DNA from: Alistipes sp.
Lineage (GTDB): Bacteria; Bacteroidota; Bacteroidia; Bacteroidales; Rikenellaceae
Assembly: GCA_017646625.1 (NCBI GenBank)
Contig: JAGCMF010000025.1
Coordinates: 1 to 47,959, forward strand
DNA length: 47,959 nt
Direction of reading: 5' to 3'
Positions 44,596-47,959 of this stretch are shown piece by piece (positions within the stretch are counted from its first letter, which is position 1; each line of letters starts with the position of its first letter). Under the pieces are notes generated by a model. That model was not told the origin of the DNA, searched no databases, and saw only the letters and a list, made by a program, of their open reading frames with translations. The position numbers and the translations under genes are program-made.

Positions 44596-44706
44596 AACAC
44601 CGCAAAGCGCTTAAGTGTCGGCTGCGAGCTCGAAATGTCGTGCAACTTCGTTAAGAAGGGCTTCGCCAGCATGCCCGCCGTGGGTCTCAAGTGGAACTTC
44701 GACTAA
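44596..44706 (+). pseudogene. Relic of an outer-membrane protein C terminus
   Basis: Directly after proC, an open stretch of 36 codons without a start (ending SMPAVGLKWNFD, then TAA at 44704) reads like the last strands of an outer-membrane barrel: alternating polar/hydrophobic residues, FVKKGFASMPAVGLKW, aromatic near-C-terminus. No upstream part is present, because proC occupies it in another frame. I read it as a gene remnant left by rearrangement; chance coding is the alternative. Confidence 0.35.
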
Positions 44707-44722
44707 CATCCTCGGCAGTCGC

Positions 44723-45868
44723 CTACAACTCCTTTATATATGCTCTGCGGCGCTTATGTTGGATATAGTCGAAGTCAGAGAAGTTAGCCTGACTCTTATG
44801 GTTATCCTCAAGGATTGCTGTGGTCTCAACACGCTGGATGCCATACCTCATAAAGTGGGGCGTCATCTCGTTGAAGATGAGTGCCGTGACACCCTTATCC
44901 TGATAGTCGGGGCGCACAGCGATGAGCAGAAGGTCGAAGTCCGAGATCCTCTTCGCCTTAAGCGCCTTGAGAAGGTGATACCAACCAAAGGGGAAGAGGT
45001 GGCCACCGCACTTACGCAGTACATCAGAGAGTGACGGCATGCCCAAGCCCACAGCCACAATCTCATCCTTATCGTTTGCCACAAGCGTGACAAAGTCGAA
45101 GTTGAGGATAGGAAAGTACATCTTGCTGTAGTACTGCTTCTGGCGATCGGTCATCGGCTGGTAGTTGTACAACTTCTGATACGCAGCATCCAAGACATCA
45201 AAGTAGGAGTATCCATACCTCTTTCTCAACTCCCTGGAGTTCTTAACCTTCACAACATGTAGTCCACATCGCTGCTCTACAAGCTGCGCGATACGCCTCA
45301 TGCGTTCTGGAGCCTCGGCAGGGGGCGTTATCTGATACTCTATCCAGTCGGCCTCCTTACGCAGGCCATAGCGTTCGTAATGGGTAACGTAGTAGGGATA
45401 GGTGTAGAGGCTCGCCATAGGAGCATTGTAGTCGAAGCCCTCGAGCAGGAGTCCCTGATGGTCAAAGTCGGTAAATCCAACAGGGCCATTCAGAGAGAGC
45501 ATACCCTTGCTCCTACCCCACTCGGCAACAGCATCCAACAACGCCTTGAAGACGTCGTAGTCGTCGACAAAATCAAACCATCCAAAACGACACTTCTTAA
45601 CACCCCATGCCTCATTGGCACGATGGTTTACGATACCCACTATGCGGCCCACTATCTGCCCATCACGGTAGGCCATGTATACCACAAAGTCGCACACCTC
45701 GAGTGCTGGATTACGCTTGGCATCGAAGGTGTTAAGCTCATCGAAGAATATAGGGGGACAATAGTATGGATTACCCTTGTATAGGTCTATTCCAAATTGT
45801 ACGAAACGTTTAAGCTCTCGCTTTGTTGTCACCTCTCTGACAACAATGTTAGTGTGGTTAGTAGACAT
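44723..45868 (-). CDS. GNAT-fold acyltransferase-like protein
   Basis: Conserved protein of 381 residues, probably cytoplasmic, unknown substrate. Two GNAT-like halves can be seen: N-terminal (about 1-150; VVYMAYRDGQIVGRIVGIVNHRANEA, an acetyl-CoA-type strand pair) and C-terminal (about 230-375; the LLIAVRPDYQDKGVTALIFN block is close to the V-x-P-x-x-R/Q-x-x-G-x-x pyrophosphate loop). A GPVGFTDFDHQGLLLEGFD stretch between them is typical of this YghO-like group. No catalytic assignment is possible. A small ORF of 29 codons precedes it by 13 bp, and both may be transcribed from the -7 box at 46005-46012. Confidence 0.75.
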   Translation of the reverse strand: MSTNHTNIVVREVTTKRELKRFVQFGIDLYKGNPYYCPPIFFDELNTFDAKRNPALEVCDFVVYMAYRDGQIVGRIVGIVNHRANEAWGVKKCRFGWFDFVDDYDVFKALLDAVAEWGRSKGMLSLNGPVGFTDFDHQGLLLEGFDYNAPMASLYTYPYYVTHYERYGLRKEADWIEYQITPPAEAPERMRRIAQLVEQRCGLHVVKVKNSRELRKRYGYSYFDVLDAAYQKLYNYQPMTDRQKQYYSKMYFPILNFDFVTLVANDKDEIVAVGLGMPSLSDVLRKCGGHLFPFGWYHLLKALKAKRISDFDLLLIAVRPDYQDKGVTALIFNEMTPHFMRYGIQRVETTAILEDNHKSQANFSDFDYIQHKRRRAYIKEL

Positions 45869-45881
45869 AATTGTATCTATG

Positions 45882-45971
45882 TTAGGCTCTTCTTGGGTCG
45901 TAGCGCATCAAAAGACTACCACTCCCCCAGGCAGGGTTGTCGGGCATGAAGTGAGTAGCACCCTCCACCAT
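45882..45971 (-). CDS. Possible small leader protein of 29 residues
   Basis: A short frame (ATG 45971 to TAA 45882, minus strand) reads MVEGATHFMPDNPAWGSGSL and ends MRYDPRRA. The Gly/Pro/Trp/Tyr composition looks protein-like and not random. A perfect TATCTTTG box (46012-46005) lies about 33 bp upstream, consistent with a leader of about 27 nt. It sits 13 bp before the GNAT gene. The open frame also extends upstream of the Met without a stop (NDAPFDYR), so it could instead be a gene remnant. Confidence 0.35.
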   Translation of the reverse strand: MVEGATHFMPDNPAWGSGSLLMRYDPRRA

Positions 45972-46004
45972 GCGATAGTCGAAGGGGGCGTCGTTTGATA
46001 TATA

Positions 46005-46012
46005 CAAAGATA
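46005..46012 (-). promoter_or_regulatory. -7 box upstream of the small ORF and GNAT gene
   Basis: Minus-strand TATCTTTG, a perfect TAnnTTTG, 33 bp before the small ORF. No clear TTTG 19 nt upstream. Nothing else was seen in 46013-46100. Confidence 0.5.
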
Positions 46013-46100
46013 CGAATTATTTTAATTTGTTGTCCTTTTGCCCTCAATTTATTCCTAAATATCTACTCATAACGGCACCCAACGCCTATTGCGAGGGATA

Positions 46101-46127
46101 AAAAAAAGGAGTGCAACAGCACTCCTT
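46101..46127 (-). terminator. Terminator of the arginine deiminase gene
   Basis: Nine-bp stem AAGGAGTGC/GCACTCCTT with a 4-nt loop (46106-46127), followed on the minus strand by a T run to 46101. It lies 55 bp after the deiminase stop. Confidence 0.9.
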
Positions 46128-46182
46128 ATATCTTGGTATCGGCACCTCATATGGGATTCTCCCTCGGTGCATGGCCACCATA

Positions 46183-47421
46183 TTACTCTGCGAGTCTCAC
46201 TCGTATGACCTGTGTCATGCAATGTGCTGCGCCATAGCCCTTGATAAGGGTCTCAAGTGGAATCCACTCTACGGTAACACCATGCTCTGTAAGGGCCTCC
46301 TGTAGCTCCTCGGACTGATTGCCCACAGCCATGATATGACGTGGTGCGATAGTGAGGAAGTTATTGGCATAGTGCAGCTCGTCTCTCTCGCTGATAGGTA
46401 TAATGGTGAAGCCCTGCTCCTTGAGGAACTCCACAAAGGGCACATCCTTACGTGTCAGCCTATACTCCTTCTCGCCACTACCACGTGTATATAGATCTAC
46501 AGTCACCCACTCGGGGTCGCCCTCCTTGGCATGATAACGGCTCTCAACAAGCGTACATAGATCCTTGTCGATAATGTTGAAGTAGGTATCCAGATGCATC
46601 TGCATCTGCCACAACTTGTGATCCTTAACCACAGCAACAATATCGTGACCAAAGGCATCAGCCTCCATAATCTGCTCTACAGCCTCCATATTTGTGCGCA
46701 TACCGCAACCTATATATGAGATATCGCCACCACGGAGGTAGTCGCCACCCTCAAGCCTACCCTCGCCACTAATCGTGAGCAGAGGCTTCACGCCAAGTTG
46801 CTCATAGCATAGCGAGATAAGCAGCGTCTCATCTGCACGCTGCACAGAGTTCATCTGGCTGATGATGTGGCCACGGGGCGTTGTTATGCTCTGGTCGCGC
46901 GTGAAGTAGAGGTTCATAAGTGGCGAGTGCGTATATACAGCCTCGAAGCCTGTATTTGTCGCCGAGCCATAAAGAGTCACCGTAGGACGAAACAAGATGC
47001 AACGGATAAGGTCGGAACGCGACATCTCGCTGATGACATACGCATGGTACTCTGCCGAGGACTCCGCACTCATATTCGGCATATTCTCAATATTATAGGT
47101 GAGGGCATCTGCGGCATATCGACGCAATGTCTCAATAGGCACCTGGTCCAGAAGCTCTCTCACGGTGTATACCTTGATGCCATTCCTCTCAAGAGCTGCG
47201 ATATAGCCCTCATGCTCCTCACGAGCAGCATCCATATCGAAGTAATACTCAAAGAGTCCAGCATATGGGTGTATTACACCATCGAACAGCTCCTCGCCAG
47301 GGGTGTGCATGAGAATAACACTTGCATAGTCCCACTCCGATACTGGATATACATCCTCCTGCGCATATGTCGAGAATGCTCCAAGGATGATCGCCGTGAA
47401 TGATAAGATTACTCTTTTCAT
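46183..47421 (-). CDS. Exported arginine deiminase-family protein
   Basis: Hydrolyses L-arginine (or a related guanidino compound) to citrulline and ammonia, if active. The 412-residue protein has a signal peptide (cleavage near STYA/QEDV, about residue 20), unusual for a family normally cytoplasmic. All five catalytic positions of arginine deiminase are present: Asp166 in LYFTRDQ, Glu214 in GRLEGGDYL, His266 and Asp268 in MHLDTYFNI, and Cys401 in AAHCMTQV; the usual GGGPRC loop is GYGAAHC. No ornithine carbamoyltransferase, carbamate kinase or antiporter is near, so it is not an arcABC pathway. A -7 box TATGTTTG lies at 47502-47495, right beside a MITE-like element. Confidence 0.85.
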   Translation of the reverse strand: MKRVILSFTAIILGAFSTYAQEDVYPVSEWDYASVILMHTPGEELFDGVIHPYAGLFEYYFDMDAAREEHEGYIAALERNGIKVYTVRELLDQVPIETLRRYAADALTYNIENMPNMSAESSAEYHAYVISEMSRSDLIRCILFRPTVTLYGSATNTGFEAVYTHSPLMNLYFTRDQSITTPRGHIISQMNSVQRADETLLISLCYEQLGVKPLLTISGEGRLEGGDYLRGGDISYIGCGMRTNMEAVEQIMEADAFGHDIVAVVKDHKLWQMQMHLDTYFNIIDKDLCTLVESRYHAKEGDPEWVTVDLYTRGSGEKEYRLTRKDVPFVEFLKEQGFTIIPISERDELHYANNFLTIAPRHIMAVGNQSEELQEALTEHGVTVEWIPLETLIKGYGAAHCMTQVIRVRLAE

Positions 47422-47494
47422 AGCTTTAGTTTTTTTATCATATAAAATGTATTAAACAGCGATTTACCGCTTATTCAAATAATTATCTGCCGTA

Positions 47495-47502
47495 CAAACA
47501 TA
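47495..47502 (-). promoter_or_regulatory. -7 box of the arginine deiminase gene
   Basis: Minus-strand TATGTTTG, a full TAnnTTTG match, about 73 bp before the ATG. The region where the -33 box should be falls inside the MITE-like element (starts 47508), and no TTTG is seen there. Confidence 0.55.
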
Positions 47503-47507
47503 AAAAG

Positions 47508-47653
47508 GGATCAGTCGTATATCGCACCTGGCAACAACAACTTCAACGGATCCTCTATCTTCTCTTTATGCTTTACCATACCACAAAGATACAAAACTTT
47601 TTTATTATTTACCCCACCGAAAATCGAGACTGATCCGAATTTACGACTGATCC
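47508..47653 (-). mobile_element. 146-bp MITE-like element carrying a transposase 5' end
   Basis: Terminal inverted repeats GGATCAGTCGTATAT (47508-47522) and the complement ATTTACGACTGATCC (47639-47653) match at 14 of 15 positions. The right end repeats GACTGATCC twice (47628, 47645). Read on the minus strand, the interior has a TATCTTTG box (47591-47584) and 22 codons from ATG 47576 (MVKHKEKIEDPLKLLLPGAI...), resembling the start of an ISAon1-type transposase N-terminal protein, closed by a stop inside the left repeat. This is the layout expected of an element formed by internal deletion of an insertion sequence. No target duplication was evident. Confidence 0.6.
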
Positions 47654-47654
47654 A

Positions 47655-47755
47655 AACAAAGCCTCCCTTATCAAAGGGAGGTTTGGAGGGATTGTCTATA
47701 TATTTACACCCCCAGCCCCTGAAAGGGATGAGTGGGGTCACTTCGGGCGAGTCAT
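47655..47755. repeat. Palindromic intergenic repeat(s)
   Basis: An 8-bp perfect stem CCTCCCTT/AAGGGAGG (47662-47681, loop ATCA) continues into ggtttggagggattg, followed by a second G/C-rich block (about 47708-47740, cacccccagcccctgaaagg, tgagtggggtc). These resemble short palindromic repeats seen scattered in intergenic DNA of diverse bacteria. The open frame crossing them is not a gene. Confidence 0.5.
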
Positions 47756-47773
47756 CGTTGCCAACAACAACAC

Positions 47774-47801
47774 AAAAAAAGCAGAGGTGTTGCCTCTGCT
47801 T
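47774..47801 (-). terminator. Terminator of the partial gene at the right edge
   Basis: Nine-bp stem AAGCAGAGG/CCTCTGCTT with a 5-nt loop (47779-47801) followed on the minus strand by a T run to 47774; 26 bp after the stop of the gene entering from the right. Confidence 0.88.
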
Positions 47802-47827
47802 AAGTATAATATTACAATGTAGTTGTA

Positions 47828-47959
47828 TTACAATTCGAACGTTTCAACAAAAGTTAAAAGTTTACATGCTTTTGTTGTATGAAACGATAATTGGTCGAAT
47901 AATAAATGTGTTTTCAATTGTGCCACAGCAGCCTCCGCATCAAGCTTACCGTTCTCATA
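47828..47959 (-). CDS. C-terminal end of an unidentified protein (partial)
   Basis: Forty-three codons enter from the right edge in minus orientation and stop with TAA at 47830-47828, just before a terminator. The visible part (GKLDAEAAVAQLKTHLLFDQ and a Phe/Thr/Leu-rich end VETFEL) looks like a soluble C-terminal helix pair. I do not recognise the family; the frame and the correctly placed terminator are the reasons for calling it coding. Confidence 0.55.
   Translation of the reverse strand, partial: YENGKLDAEAAVAQLKTHLLFDQLSFHTTKACKLLTFVETFEL

Noticed and set aside
44615-45034. Plus-strand frame opposite the GNAT gene
   Set aside because: Shadow of the GNAT gene with no independent evidence.
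47511-47741. 76-residue open frame at the right end
   Set aside because: It crosses the palindromic repeats and the MITE; only its last 22 codons look like transposase-derived sequence.
1-47959. tRNA genes or riboswitches in the intergenic gaps
   Set aside because: No cloverleaf pattern, T-loop GGTTCGA-type consensus or recognised riboswitch core was noticed; a covariance search was not possible here.

Overview
The window looks like a chromosomal segment of a Bacteroidales bacterium, possibly close to Rikenellaceae/Alistipes; the family-level guess is weak. The evidence is Bacteroidetes-type promoters (TTTG, about 19 nt, TAnnTTTG), near-absence of Shine-Dalgarno sequences, and Bacteroidota families: GldE, DUF3098, DUF4270, DUF6029, Omp28-type lipoproteins, the N-terminal-only starch synthase, and a second EF-G with degenerate GTPase motifs. 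Nearly all of it is core chromosome; no tRNA, rRNA, CRISPR array or intact prophage was seen.

Layout. 1-4.5 kb (minus): a cytoplasmic L-asparaginase cut by the left edge, then glnA-dprA-tatD. 4.5-8.8 kb: a tandem intergenic repeat, an EF-G2-like factor and a GH5 mannanase-like lipoprotein, all minus. 9-19.1 kb (plus): a short dcw cluster murG-murC-ftsQ-ftsA-ftsZ continuing into gldE, a phosphopantetheinyl transferase and a MATE exporter, from a clear promoter to a terminator. 19.1-31.7 kb (minus): a secreted C1 peptidase, topA, then DUF4270, truncated starch synthase, queA, truB, uppP, DUF3098, ftsX and a YfhO-type membrane protein. 31.8-34.2 kb (plus): polyprenyl synthetase and a FucP-like MFS transporter. 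34.2-35.3 kb: a phage-type orphan gene between two inverted copies of the dispersed repeat. 35.4-38.7 kb (plus): lipA-lipB-recJ. 39.1-43.7 kb (plus): an envelope cluster of a TlpA-like thioredoxin, a DUF6029 barrel and two Omp28 lipoproteins. 43.8-47.4 kb: proC, an outer-membrane-protein relic, a GNAT-like gene with a possible 29-residue leader ORF, and an exported arginine deiminase. 47.5-47.96 kb: a 146-bp MITE-like element, palindromic repeats and the 3' end of an unidentified gene.

The main themes are envelope building (peptidoglycan precursors, division, undecaprenyl recycling, lipoproteins), cofactor and tRNA modification (lipoate, queuosine, pseudouridine) and nitrogen metabolism (asparaginase, glutamine synthetase, arginine deiminase, proline). 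The least explained signals are a hairpin-forming repeat family at four loci (one pair inverted around the orphan gene), a roughly 100-residue helical insertion in FtsQ, the degenerate GTPase motifs of EF-G2, the four-gene CxxC envelope cluster, and a transposase-derived MITE next to the arginine deiminase promoter. No fully new multi-gene system could be demonstrated from sequence alone.
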